From Blepharisma stoltei (lineage: Eukaryota > Ciliophora > Heterotrichea > Heterotrichida > Blepharismidae), in assembly GCA_914767885.1 (NCBI GenBank), contig CAJZBQ010000064.1, positions 248,001 to 312,000 on the forward strand: 64,000 nucleotides of DNA, given 5' to 3'. This document shows positions 21,207-31,872 of this stretch, one piece after another. The notes under the pieces were generated by a model that saw nothing but the letters and a program-made list of their open reading frames with translations, made no database searches and was not told where the DNA came from. Positions within the stretch are counted from its first letter, which is position 1, and every line of letters begins with the position of its first letter. A program made the position numbers and the translations under genes.

Positions 21207-22243
21207 TAGCAAAATTTATTTAGTCTTAAGCAAATTTTAGATAATATAAGCTGTATTCAACATTGAAGCTTTTTTTTTGAACACTTGCTTTAGAGGACGA
21301 AGCCCATTTCGATATCATGCATATAAACGAAGCAAAGTGAAAGATAATAAAAATGCTGTTTAGATTTTAAAAAAAATTTAATTTTAATAGGCTCCACTAA
21401 TTGAGGAATTGAATGCCTTGCATTTGTTTTAATACCAATAACTTATATTATGGTTATAGATCTTGCTCTCTATTCTAAATCTCATTGCCTTCAATCAAAA
21501 ATGCAAAAAATTGAATATCTGTATTAATGCTCAAATTATTGCTTATATATTTAATTATCAGCATATTTGATAAAATTAAACAGTTATGTGATAAATTTGA
21601 AAAATTAATTTTAATTGGTGTGAATTTTAAGCAACCAAAACGCGAAAGTAGGATCTTATTTGTAAAATAACAGATTTTGTGGATAAAACATGTAGACTAA
21701 AAGTAATACTTGAGATAAGCCTTAATGATAAGGCATAATTATTTATTATTTATTTATTTATTTATGTATTTAATTATAATCTATATCTGCAAACGATTAG
21801 AATAATTTAATAATTCAAATATTCACTGCTAGTTTTTACCAAAAGAGCATCACGATAATATGCTACGCTTTCTTATATGATTAATCATATAGGAAATAAC
21901 TCAAAATTCTTAAATGCTTTTCTAATATCAAAAAACCCTAACTCCTCCATTTAAATTAAAAACTGTTCCAATACTAATATTTTTATGAAAAATTAATTTA
22001 TTATAATCGAATTGAAATTCTAACTTTGTTGAATATTATTATAGTTAATCTCACCCTTTTAAACGGAGCAAGCTATAATTCGACTTTGAAGTCTTAGAAT
22101 AGGTGTCAGAGCTATTTACATAGAAATTATTATTTTTATCAATTAAAAAGGTGCTAATATTAAGAAATGAAATTTTACATTAATGGGATGAGTAAAGAAA
22201 TTCCTTCAACTTGACTATTGAAATTATGAGACCATAAATTAAT
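21207..22243. other. Long AT-rich intergenic region upstream of RPS16
   Basis: About 1 kb with no supported gene. A short inverted repeat lies near 21876-21895 (TATATGATTAATCATATA). The last few hundred bases presumably hold the RPS16 promoter; no motif can be assigned. Confidence 0.5.
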
Positions 22244-22699
22244 ATGGCTCAGCCAGTCCATACTCATCTTCCAAGAGTGGAAAGTGTCCAGACCTACGGC
22301 AAAAAGAAACACGCACAAGCAGTTGCTCTTATCACTAAAGGAAAAGGAATGATCAGAGTTAATGGAGTTCCTCTTCATCTCGTAGAACCACAAACATTAA
22401 GAGTAAAAGTATTAGAACCAATTCTCTTGCTTGGTGAATCTCGTTTTAGCAAGGTTGATTTCAAAATTAGAGTCCATGGAGGTGGCTATGTTAGCCAAAT
22501 TTACGCTGTAAGGCAAGCCATTGCAAAAGGAATTATTGCTTTTTATCAAAAATACGTTGATGAAGCTTCAAAAAGACAGATAAAGGAAATGATTTTGGCT
22601 TACGACAGATCCTTGCTGGTTGCTGATCCTAGAAGAAAGGAGCCTAAGAAGTATGGTGGTCCTGGCGCAAGAGCAAGAAGACAAAAGAGTTATCGTTAA
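22244..22699 (+). CDS. RPS16: 40S ribosomal protein S16 (uS9)
   Basis: 151 residues, uninterrupted. Typical uS9 features: [16 protein letters not shown] near the N-terminus, the [19 protein letters not shown] helix and the basic C-terminus ending [10 protein letters not shown], whose tail reaches the decoding P-site tRNA in other eukaryotes. Length is normal for the family. Confidence 0.97.
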   Translation: MAQPVHTHLPRVESVQTYGKKKHAQAVALITKGKGMIRVNGVPLHLVEPQTLRVKVLEPILLLGESRFSKVDFKIRVHGGGYVSQIYAVRQAIAKGIIAFYQKYVDEASKRQIKEMILAYDRSLLVADPRRKEPKKYGGPGARARRQKSYR

Positions 22700-23036
22700 A
22701 CATAAAGCTTTTGAGGAAATAATGATTTCAATAAAATTATGATGATAAAAATCTATCTTTGATAATATATAAGGAGAAGTAAAAAATTGGAAAAACAGTA
22801 TTTTGATGTTTAGATTATTTGTATTCTACTTTATGCTTGAATAGACTAAAGAAAAAATATTCAAGTCGTAAATATTTTTAGAAGCGCTCTATTCGATTGA
22901 AATCATCATTTTTTGTTGTATTTATAAAAACTATGGACATGAGCTATAATCAAATTATTAATTGTATAAGACCTCTAAATAAACAAAATCTGCAAGTTTC
23001 CAATCAATTTTTTAGCTTAATAATCTGAAATTTTCT
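22700..23036. other. AT-rich spacer after RPS16
   Basis: Nothing recognisable; stops in all frames. Confidence 0.5.
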
Positions 23037-23083
23037 TACTCCCCATTAAGAATCAGCAAGATTTTGTTTTTGCTCATGAGAGA
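23037..23083. mobile_element. Solo MITE end (about 47 bp)
   Basis: TACTCCCCATTAAGAATCAGCAAG followed by its approximate inverse TTTTTGCTCATGAGAG. This looks like the terminal palindrome of a MITE related to the element at 4146, left alone beside the inverted duplication at 23084. Confidence 0.45.
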
Positions 23084-23367
23084 TATACTATTTTTGATGG
23101 ACTCGACGCCCTTGAGGCCATCGGCTCAACTAATACGATGTCCATAATTTTAAGTAATTGTCAGAGCCATTTAAGAAAGAACTTATTTATCCTAAGCAAA
23201 AGCTCTACTGGGATCAAAGGGCTGGTCTTGCAGGTGGAATTCATGCAAAAAATATCCGATGTGCTGAAGTAAAGCATAAAGGCTGGCCTTATCATGGTTT
23301 CCAAGTGCTTGGCATAGCGGGATCTAAGTATCAAATTTCGATCTGACCAGGCCATTTTTTATCTATA
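23084..23367 (+). repeat. Inverted duplication, copy 1 (partner at 25032-25337)
   Basis: About 284 bp closely matching the reverse complement of 25032-25337. Two different frames are partly open (one ending ...FMQKISDVLK then TAA, one running EPFKKELIYPKQKLYWDQRA... to 23343 and beyond), and substitutions and indels between the copies disturb both. It looks like a duplicated gene fragment; the gene is not recognised. Confidence 0.75.
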
Positions 23368-23699
23368 AACATTTTCAGGATAGCAATAGCCATTTATATA
23401 GGACTAAATAGCCTTTTATCAAACCGATCATAATTTTTATTTAATAGCTTTTTTACCTATTTAATTTTAAGCATTTGAGAACTACTATAAGAAAATATTA
23501 TTTGCTTTTATAATTTTAAAAGAATAATAGCCATAGAAGCTTAATTTTCCCAACAAGTAAATTTTAATATGATATTTCATAGCGGTGAATTTAACAAAAA
23601 ATAGAGCTTTTATTGCTTTTAATATACGATAAAGATTGATTTACTTCATCTAAGTAATATTTAGCAGTCCTATTAAAGTGAATAATTAAAATTATTATC
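23368..23699. other. AT-rich spacer
   Basis: No gene, RNA or repeat is recognised between the duplication copy and the helicase fragment. Confidence 0.45.
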
Positions 23700-24026
23700 T
23701 TAAAATCTCTCAAGTTCTTTTATTGCATTTCTGAAATCAAATATTCTTTTAATTCTTCTCTTATCAATACTTCTGAGATAATTGAAAAATCTATTCCATA
23801 TGAATTCTTTAAAACATTCCAGATTACCAACAACTCATAGCAGATGTTTTGATCTTGTGAATGAAACATTTAATCTTTTTATATCAGAAATAAATTCATA
23901 TGGAGGCTCTGTAGCTACCGAAGAAAAAATTATCGCATCTTTCTCCTGACCTTGAAATCCGTCGACTGTGGATATCGAAATATTTTCTAAATCAAGATTT
24001 TCTTGGTTTTGATAAAAAATGGTGTT
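23700..24026 (-). pseudogene. C-terminal fragment of a UPF1/SEN1-like SF1 helicase
   Basis: Under TGA = Trp, 108 codons are open to TAA. The translation contains the SF1 motif V region ISTVDGFQGQEKDAIIFSSV and motif VI region RLNVSFTRSKHLLWVVGN, diagnostic of Upf1-like helicases. Upstream (higher coordinates) the frame closes at 24027-24029, a MITE follows at 24050, and no earlier helicase motif (Walker A, DEAA) is found nearby. It is therefore either the last segment of a gene whose other parts lie beyond unresolved IESs, or a germline-limited remnant. Confidence 0.65.
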
Positions 24027-24049
24027 TTATTTAGCTATTTAATTTTACT

Positions 24050-24442
24050 TACTCCCCCCCCCCCCTCCGTGAGCGAACAAAACCATTAGAAAAATCGCCA
24101 TTTTTTGACCAAAAAACCCACCCTCCGTGAGTGAACAAAAATTTTTTTAATAGAAAAAATTTTAATGGAAAAAAATTTGGATATATAAGTGATAATTAGT
24201 ATAATGAAATCTAGAGCTAATTCTGTTTAAATTTTAAACAAATTGCGTTTTAAAACATAAATTTTGCAAATTAAATTAATATTTGCTTCCCAATTTTTGC
24301 AAATTAGGATTTTTTTAAATTTCGAAAAAAATATTTTTTATAAAATTTATATATAAATTTTTTTTAAAAAAAAAAAAATTAACCCCCCTCCGTGAGCGAA
24401 CAAAATTTTTTTGTTCGCTCACGGAGGGGGGGGGGGGGGAGT
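24050..24442 (+). mobile_element. MITE, near-identical to the 6076 and 36839 copies (393 bp)
   Basis: TA at 24050-24051 and 24443-24444. Same TIR (CCTCCGTGAGCGAACAAAA), same internal TIR copy, same body and same right-end palindrome as the copy in the HEAT gene, differing mainly in homopolymer lengths and a few bases. Removing it does not open a clear reading frame, so whether it interrupts a functional gene is unknown. Confidence 0.88.
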
Positions 24443-24687
24443 TAGTTTTTGAATTTCTCAGATGCTCGATACGATCTATTCCTGAAAAATTAAGGAAATA
24501 TTTGAAATCTTCTATGGAATCGAAGCCCCTTAATAGATTCTTCCGCTTCTTTTTCTTTTTCAATTTTTATTTAGGAATTTGAGAATTTCATAAAAATTTC
24601 AATTCTATTATTATTTCCATTAAATGCATTGCTTTAATCCTAAAAAAACTGTTTTTTAAAATATTTTAATAAAAGCTGTTCAATAAT

Positions 24688-24846
24688 TTATATTCCACAC
24701 TTATCACATTTATAAACTCCGTCCTTTTTCTTTAAGCAAATCATATGAAATTTATGATTGCATGAAATACAGATAGCAGGATGTATATCGACACTAAATG
24801 GCAGACTGCATTCATGACAGAGTTCGGTTATTTCATTCAAATTCAT
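24688..24846 (-). CDS. Small zinc-ribbon-like protein (possible gene)
   Basis: 52 residues from ATG to TAA. Cysteine pairs CHEC, CISC and CDKC plus a HKFH stretch give a RING/B-box-like C2-C2-H-C2 spacing, so it probably binds zinc if expressed. It lies in a region of gene fragments and could be a detached exon. No in-frame TGA. Confidence 0.4.
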   Translation of the reverse strand: MNLNEITELCHECSLPFSVDIHPAICISCNHKFHMICLKKKDGVYKCDKCGI

Positions 24847-25031
24847 AGTTGTTACTTCTTCGAATGTATGTCTTGCAAAATAAATATTATAAAATTAATG
24901 AGAATAGCTTAAATCAATCAAATTATTATTGCAATTAAATTCGTGACCTTATTTGTACCTCATCAATAGACTTCTTAAGCCATCTTATCAGAAACTCAAA
25001 TCTCAAATATTTCTGCCCTGCTGAAAATGAT

Positions 25032-25337
25032 TATAGATAAAAAATGGCCTGGTCAGATCGAAATAATATTTTACAAGAAGTATTTGATACTTAGATCCCC
25101 GCTATGCCAAGCACTTGGAAACCATGATAAAGGGCCAGCCTTTATGCTTTACTTCAGCACATCGGATATTTTTTGCATGAATTCCATCTGCAAGACCAGC
25201 CCTTTGATCCCAGTAGAGCTTTTGCTTAGGATAAATAAGTTCTTTCTTAAATGGCTCTGACAATTTCTTAAAATTATGGACATCGTATTAGTTGAGCCGA
25301 TGGCCTCAAGGGCGTCGAGTTCATCAAAAATAGTATA
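25032..25337 (-). repeat. Inverted duplication, copy 2
   Basis: Reverse complement of 23084-23367 with about 20 extra bases near 25065-25085 and a few indels. On the minus strand it belongs to a longer open frame (25475 down to 25149) containing IFDELDALEAIGSTNTMSII and ending in TAA, so copy 2 is the less damaged version of that frame. Family not recognised. Confidence 0.7.
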
Positions 25338-25530
25338 TATTTTAATGAAAACAGTTTCTGACCCAAGCTTATAATATTCAGAAAAGTGGCCGATTTTATT
25401 TAAGAAAATTTCATTAATTATATATGAATATTTGTTAAAATATTTGATATACTCATTGATGATAATCTCACACACTGCTTAAATTCATCTAAAATGTCAT
25501 GTCAATTTCTCTCCATTTTACACTTTTCAA

Positions 25531-28500
25531 ATGTCAGAAGAGAAATTAATAGATCAGCCAGATTATTACGAATTTATTGAGAAATCTCGATCCTTCAGCA
25601 CAGCCTCCTCGACTATTTCCAACGAAATTATGTCCCGATATTGACTCCATTTCAAGCTAATGATGTGGAAGCAATATGTTGTCTTTAAGAGAAACTTGAA
25701 ATCCACTTTATTCCAAATAGGAACTCCTCTTATTATCTGTGTTTTTCTAGTTATCCTTCAGGAAATTGCAAATTATTCAATAGAGAGCATGATAGTAAAA
25801 AATCCTGATATAGTAAATCTCCATACCACGGCGTTGTTCAAATTTGTTGGTCTCCTGGCTGAAAGTTATTCTTTTTCATTTTTCATATGAGGTTTGGCTT
25901 CACCCAGCGAGTTTATTCTGGAATGGAGGAGCATTAAGTCCAATGATGCATAGAGCTGGACACCATTTAAGAGAAATAGAATTTTCTAAAAGTGTACCAA
26001 CAACGCAAACCATGAAGACTGGGATCTTTAGATAGCCAGACGGATTCAAGTTGGTTTTGTGCAAGAACTGGAAGGACGGCCATCTTAAGAGTGGAATATT
26101 GGTAGAAGAAATCGCATTGGTAATAAAAATGAGTTGGATTCGAAAACTGGCGAATTTTATAGGTAAAAGCACTGAAAAGCGATGTGGCAGACATTATAGT
26201 TAAACGGCAATAAGTAAGTAAATCTCCATAAAATTCCCAAATGCTGAGGAGATGGATGCGTCACTGTAGGCGTTGGGCTGACTAATGAAGAAGATGAGTT
26301 TACAGATTGGGTGCTAAGATATGTGGCAAAAAAAAATAATCTTGAGTATGGAAAAGATGTGAAGATTCTCACAAAGAATGACCCGATGAATTTGATTAAC
26401 TACTTGTCAAAATACGAAAATAAAACCCAAACAGCAATTGTATTGTGCACTGGGCCTTTTATTTTGCCATCAAACCCAGTATTGAATGGGACTTTTGACT
26501 GCAGAGGAAATGACACAAGCTATACAGTTAAGATGTATAGCATAATGGTAAACTCAACTATTTTGAATAGCATGTTTATGGCTAGCTGAAATGCGCCTGC
26601 ACCACTGGATTATCCATCAACTGCAGTCAAAGTTTCTTTTGATGAAGCAATTCTGGCTTATTATATTAATGAAAAAGGGATGCCTAACTATGATATTCAG
26701 CTAGATGCACAAAGCTATCCTGAGCCAAAAAATAGATATTTTGATGGCTATTCGATTGTGACTGAATCTGGAGCATTTTATTTTTTTATTCCACCAATGG
26801 TCACTTTTGTTGTGCTTTTAAGTGAAATTGTGAGGGAAAAAGAATATAAATTACGGCATGGACTTAGTATGGCTGGAATGGGGCCTTCTGCGTATTGGCA
26901 CAGCTGATTCATTACTGGGCTTGTTTTTTCGCTTATAGTGAGCAATAGCTTAATTGTAAGCGGACTTATCTGTGACTTTGACCTCTTTTTGCATTGCCCT
27001 TACCCTATAATTTTGATGCTTTTTACCTTATTTTCTATCGCAATGATGTTTTTAGCATTTTTGGTCTCGACTTTTCTGAAAACCACGAAAGCAGCCTACA
27101 CAGCCTCTTATGCATTTATTTTAATTGGCTTAGTGCTCCAGTTTTTTATGTCGAATATCTATATAATTTACCTATTTTATTCAGAGGATGTTCCCAACTG
27201 GGTAGTTGCCATTCGCACTATTTTAGCATTATACCCTCCATTTAATTTTTCTAAAGCATTCGGCGATATCGCCTTAAAAGCGTCATCTCATTACTCAAAT
27301 AGTGCTCATCGTTGGGTATCTGGTGATGATTATACTTGGCATGATTTTGTTAAAACAATTCATGGAAAAGTATCAGGAACTAGCTATTCAGTTCCCCCCA
27401 CAATTGTTACTATGGTCACTTTAATAGGAAATGCCTTTATGATATGCATTTTGGCTTGGTATTTTGACCATGTAATGCCTAGTAATAGAGGCTGTGCTGA
27501 TCCTTTTTATTTTATGTTTACCAAAAAGTATTATGGATGTAAGAGGAAAAAAGTTGCTAAAAATATAAATATTGAAATCAAGCATTAGCATTAACATTAA
27601 TTAAAGATTAGGGCTCTTCCCCCTTTTACGTCTCACCCTAGAAGACTCGTTCAACTACTAGCGAACATCCCTAGGTATTTCAGCATTTCCACCAGAGATA
27701 GCTCTCCCAGGCTTTCGGCCTGTTCTTAATGCTGTCTCGGAACCTTGAAGTATGCAGGCTTGGGACTTGACGGCTGCTTTAGTAACTAGAGCTTCAGCTA
27801 GGAATAAACTCGGTAGCTAGTATCAGTACCAACTGTGCCTTCATCATCAGCACTAGTAGTCTCTAGAGGTAAAAAGCCTTTTTTCCCAAATGCCATCGGG
27901 AAGACACAAAGTCTTCATTGCAGGACAAGGGAGGCAAAACCCAGCCGGAATACAAATGCCCAATAGACTCCATTTCCTGCTTGGTTTGGCTTCAGGCTAC
28001 AGCAAGGTCCCCAAACTCGAAACAGATCCGGGAGAGGACTGGTCGGTGACGTCTCCATTTTATTTGTGTTGTTGAAATCAAGCAAGATTCAAATGATCCT
28101 GTTATGCATGAAAAAATAAAAGTAAAGGAACTAATTGAAAAAAATGTCCCAGCAAAAGGGATAAGATTAATTGGCATTGACAAAGTTTTCAAAAAACACA
28201 GTTACCCCTCAAATGATGATATTCATGCAGTCAATAATATGTTTTTAGAAATTCCTAATAGACAGCTATTGACTTTATTAGGACACAATGGAGCTGGAAA
28301 ATCTACGCTAATTATAATGTTTCCTATAGGTTGCCCAAAAATATTTTATATGCCGATGTCCTATTTAGGTCTCTTTATAGAACAAAATGTAATGGAAGTT
28401 GAATGGCCAAGTCAGACTCTATCAAAGGGATGAGCTGGATTTCTATAGTATGAAGGGTTAAAAAGTGGCATGTCAAAAACTGTTGGCAAGCGTGAACAAA

Positions 28501-30736
28501 GTTGATAAACAAACGTGCCAATTTTTTTAAATGGCTTGATTATTAATTAATATTAAATTTAAGATACCTTTTAGACTGGCACTGATAAGTCTCGCCTATC
28601 ATTTGCTATTTTCTATCGAATTAAATATTATTGATATAGATAGGAAGTTAATTTTCTAGCATAATTCCAGAGTCTTTACGGCCTTAAAGGCTACAGAGAT
28701 AGCTAATAGAAAGATACTTATGTTTCAATTATGATTGAAACTATCTATTAAAAATTTGATCTTTGAAGTACAAACAAAAAACCATATAAAGATGGTATTG
28801 CATCATAGGAATTTATGTTAATGAAAATTAAGAGTCGCTAGGACCTATAAAGTCAGTAAAGAGCACTAATTAGAGTAACGCTTATGTTGCAATTCTCATC
28901 GAAAATTGTCAATTAAAAATTTAATTTTTTAAATTCAATTAAATACTATATAAAAATGCAATAAATTCTACAAATAATTATTTTAAATAAAAATTAAGAG
29001 CCACTATCATCTTTAAACCTTAGATAGCACTATTAGAGTAATAATTATAGAGGCTGCCTTTGAGTAGCGCTCTAAGCGCCCGAGACTTCCCGACGAAGTC
29101 TGGGCGGTGGTTTGACCAGCTGATGTTGGTCAAAACCAGCATCCAATTTGACAAACCTTCTGTATGAGAAGAATTTGTCATTTTGGATGTTGGTTTGATC
29201 AACATCAGCTGGTCAAACCACCGCCCAGACTTCGTCGGGAAGTCTCGGGCGCTTAGAGCGCTACTCAAAGGCAGCCTCTATATGTTTAATAGCAATTGAA
29301 AATGATCTATAAAAATTTGTCACTATCACTCTTTAATACCTTAGATAGCATTATTAGAGTAATAATTATGTTTAATAGCAATTGAAAATGGTCTACAAAA
29401 ATTTTTGAATTTTTAAATTCTCTAGGAAAGTAATATTAAAACTGGAATTATATGTTGTATTTAGGAAGATATCATAATTTTAGTGTTTTAAAAAATGAAG
29501 GAAGAAATAGGTAATATACTATCAGTGCTAGTCTAATTTAAAATTAATTTTATATAAAAGGCATTTTAAAAATTGGTGCGTTTGCTTGTCAACCATTTTT
29601 TGACACGTCACTTTTTAAACCTTCCTGCTATAGAGACCCAGCTCGTCCCCCTTGATAGAGTCTGATTTGGTCTTTCAATCTTCTATTACACCTTTTGATA
29701 AAGAAATCTAAAATATGGGTATGGGCTATATCTGTTTTCACTAGTAAGTCTATATAAAATAGCATAATATTTTAACTGGGCTCATAAGCTCTTCTGGAGG
29801 TACAGCCAATATATGCGGCTTCGATATTAACGAAGACATGGACGAAATTCGAAATGTTTTAGGGGTATGCCCTCAGCATGACATATTGTGAAATGAACTT
29901 ACAGCAAAAGAGCATTTAGTTCTTTATGGAAGAGTTAAAGGAATGAGCTATCCTGCAATATATAAGGAAGCTGAAGAGATTTTGAAAAGAGTCAATTTAT
30001 TAGAAGAAGCAAATTCATTAGTTGGCACTTTCAGTGGAGGAATGAAGCGTAGACTTTCAGTTGCTATCTCAGGCATTGGAAATCCAAAAGTCATTATTTT
30101 AGATGAGCCTACAACAGGAATGGATCCAATTAACAGAAGAGAAGCTTGAAAGTTTATACAGGAACTCAAACAAGGAAGGGTGCTTATTCTGACAACTCAC
30201 TCTATGGAAGAAGCTGACGTGCTCAGTGACAGAATTTGTGTTATTGTCGACGGGGCCATAAAATGCATAGGAACTTCTCTATATTTGAAAAATCAGTATA
30301 GCCCAAGGTTACTTGTAGCTCTTTCTGAGCCTTATTTAAGACTCCAGGCTCTGTAGAAAAATTAGCAAATTGTAAGCAAAGGCAGCAGTTGGTAAATCAC
30401 CACTAAAAGCAAGATATAAGCAGCCTTAAGCTATATGGAGATGGGTATAGAATTACGATTATTACAAAAGATCCCGCTCAGGTTAACGAACTAATCCAAA
30501 AAGTTATGCCATCATCAGTAAAAATTGACAGCAGCGGAGGAAGCATTGTATTGGGAATTCATCTAAACGATATAAAAGAAATTGGGGAGTTTGTAAAGCT
30601 GATGGAAACCAAAGAACCTCATGAATTCGAGAAATTGAGAGAATTGATTGATGATTGGGGTTTATCTCATACCACTCTTGAAGAAGTGTTTATGAGGGTG
30701 ACAGGCAAAAAGCAATCAAGACTAATGATATCATAA
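25531..30736 (+). CDS. ABCA-type half transporter, in five coding pieces
   Basis: Segments 25531-25825, 26231-27584, 28085-28314, 29767-30298 and 30436-30736 total 2712 nt, 903 residues, with TGA as Trp throughout. N-terminal cytosolic region, a first membrane segment (PLIICVFLVILQEIA), an extracellular loop, then five or so hydrophobic helices (about residues 270-480), and one nucleotide-binding domain: Walker A GHNGAGKST, signature FSGGMKRR, Walker B VIILDEPTTGMD, H-loop LTTHSMEEAD. ABCA proteins move lipids across membranes with ATP; substrate here is unknown. It is interrupted twice by retroelement-like insertions and twice by TA IESs, one splitting the codons just after Walker A. Confidence 0.88.
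25826..26216. mobile_element. Retroelement-like insertion R12 in the ABC gene (14-bp duplication)
   Basis: Exact repeats AGTAAATCTCCATA at 25812-25825 and 26217-26230. Deleting the element plus one repeat joins ...NPDIVNLH to KIPKCWGDGCVTVG in frame, the expected ABCA loop. The duplication itself contains TA, so a TA-to-TA excision could restore the gene exactly. 391 bp, GC-richer, no recognised ORF. Confidence 0.82.
27585..28071. mobile_element. Retroelement-like insertion R7 in the ABC gene (13-bp duplication)
   Basis: Exact repeats TTGAAATCAAGCA at 27572-27584 and 28072-28084; removal joins NINIEIK to QDSNDPVMH in frame. A segment around 27640-27790 (TCACCCTAGAAGACTCG..., AGTATGCAGGCTTGGGACTT) is similar to R8 at 31873, so R7 and R8 form one family. 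The duplication has no TA, but TA at 27570 and 28061 would give an in-frame excision with three extra codons. Confidence 0.82.
28690..29440 (+). repeat. Diverged tandem repeats inside the ABC-gene IES
   Basis: At least four imperfect units, about 130-160 bp apart, each with the pattern GATAGCAYTATTAGAGTAAT followed by ATTATGTTTAATAGCAATTG and AAAAATTT (units begin near 28690, 28845, 29010 and 29330). The third unit is split by the palindrome at 29048-29280. Confidence 0.6.
29048..29280. mobile_element. Nested 233-bp palindromic element with TA target duplication
   Basis: Arms of about 105 bp, starting TAGAGGCTGCCTTTGAGTAG and ending in its complement, around a loop of about 20 bp, with only a few mismatches. 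Flanked by TA (29046-29047 and 29281-29282). The neighbouring tandem unit (about 29360) shows the uninterrupted site AATAATTATGTTTAATAG, so the element's insertion at TA is directly supported by an empty site. Confidence 0.88.
30297..30433. mobile_element. 137-bp IES with short terminal inverted repeats in the ABC gene
   Basis: TA at 30297-30298 and 30434-30435; removal joins LKNQ to YGDGYRITI, the expected ABCA sequence. Termini TATAGCCCAAGGTTACT and TATAGCTTAAGGCTGCT (opposite strand) match at 13 of 17 positions. No ORF. Confidence 0.82.
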
Positions 30737-30840
30737 TAGCTTGAAAATACTATTAATTGCATTTCCTTCTTATCACTTTTTTTTTGCAATATTTCAATTT
30801 ATATGAATAACTTAAAGAATTATGTCTAAATTGCTAAAAT

Positions 30841-31212
30841 TTAGTTAGCCACTGCGAATTTTCTTTGTGGGAAATTCAATTTCTTTTTCAAAATACGAAG
30901 CGGTAACTTCTTAGCTTGTTCTTTTGTCAATCTTAATCTGAGAGCTCTAGTGAGTTTTGGCCTAATATCGAAAGCGAGGTATTTCTTTCCTTTGTTTGCA
31001 GCTTTGATCTGGTCTCTTTTCTTTTCGTGAATAATGGTTAAAACTTTAGCGACATCTTTTCTGAAGACTCTGATTTTAGATAGTTTTGATGGGGCACCGC
31101 CAGCGACTTTAGCAACTCTTAGATGGGAAAGCTCAGTTTTAAGTTCTTCGAGCTGTTTTTGAAGCGCTTCTGGGTCTTTCTTTCTGAGCTCGTAGGCCTT
31201 GACTTTCACCAT
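30841..31212 (-). CDS. RPL35: 60S ribosomal protein L35 (uL29)
   Basis: 123 residues, uninterrupted. Typical uL29 start VKVKAYELRKKDPEALQKQL, central KLSKIRVFRKDVAKVLTII and a basic C-terminus ending NFPQRKFAVAN. Normal family length. It converges on the ABC gene, stops about 100 bp apart. Confidence 0.97.
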   Translation of the reverse strand: MVKVKAYELRKKDPEALQKQLEELKTELSHLRVAKVAGGAPSKLSKIRVFRKDVAKVLTIIHEKKRDQIKAANKGKKYLAFDIRPKLTRALRLRLTKEQAKKLPLRILKKKLNFPQRKFAVAN

Positions 31213-31625
31213 TTATCTAGCTAATTATAAGGGTTTTACCATAAGAAAACTTTTCAAGCTTATAAACTCATTTTACGTTAGTTTGAAAAGAAAATTATAC
31301 AGTGAATAAATATATTAAGGAGATAGAATCAAAGAGAGGGTTATAATTACTGAAGTTGATTATGTTTAAGATGTTTAGAAATGAAATGCATAAAGCAGAA
31401 TAAAATCTTACTTTTCCTCTGTCTAATAAGAATTTTTGGTAATTGAATAAAAATTTTTAATTATTTACGATAAAGATGTTTAAATAATTTTATAATAATA
31501 TTTCAATATTTTAAAAATTTAAATTATTTTGCTTTTTATTTAGACGCCTCATTCCTGAGTGTTTCTTTTTATTAAATTTGAGAAGTGAGTTAGAATTAAT
31601 TAAAATTTTCCAAAAATCGATATAA

Positions 31626-31740
31626 ATATGCTCTTTTATAATGAATAGAAGCTTTGGTACTGATTATCATTTTTTATTTTATATAGTGAATATGAACAGG
31701 CTAACCAGTACCAAAGTTTCTATTAATTATAAAAGTTTAT
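31626..31740. repeat. 115-bp element with 36-bp inverted repeats
   Basis: Arms ATGCTCTTTTATAATGAATA-GAAGCTTTGGTACTG and, inverted near 31705-31738, CAGTACCAAAGTTTCTATTA-ATTATAAAAG, around a spacer of about 43 bp. TA dinucleotides lie at both ends. A small foldback element or IES in the spacer upstream of the TPR gene. Confidence 0.65.
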
Positions 31741-31872
31741 ATCTTAATAATGAAATCTGTTTATATTGGATTTGGTAAAAAGATATAAAAATAAATTTCA
31801 GCTAACTTTCAAAGCAGCAATCAAGTAAAAAACTTTGTATTTAGACCCTTTAGGTTTTTAAAATCCTGAATC

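Larger units (their letters stand above)
28313..29764. mobile_element. 1452-bp IES with long diverged inverted repeats in the ABC gene
   Basis: TA at 28313-28314 and 29765-29766; removal restores GKSTLINILTGLI across the Walker A helix. The ends carry inverted repeats of about 150 bp, estimated about three-quarters identical (CAGACTCTATCAAAGGGATG near 28412 against CAGACTCTATCAAGGGGGAC on the opposite strand near 29665). The interior holds tandem repeats and a nested palindromic element. No transposase ORF is seen, so it is non-autonomous. Confidence 0.85.

Noticed and set aside
28320-28433. Continuation of the ABC protein into the IES after GKSTLIIMF
   Set aside because: The translation loses all ABC similarity, while TA-to-TA joining gives the canonical STLINILTGLI.
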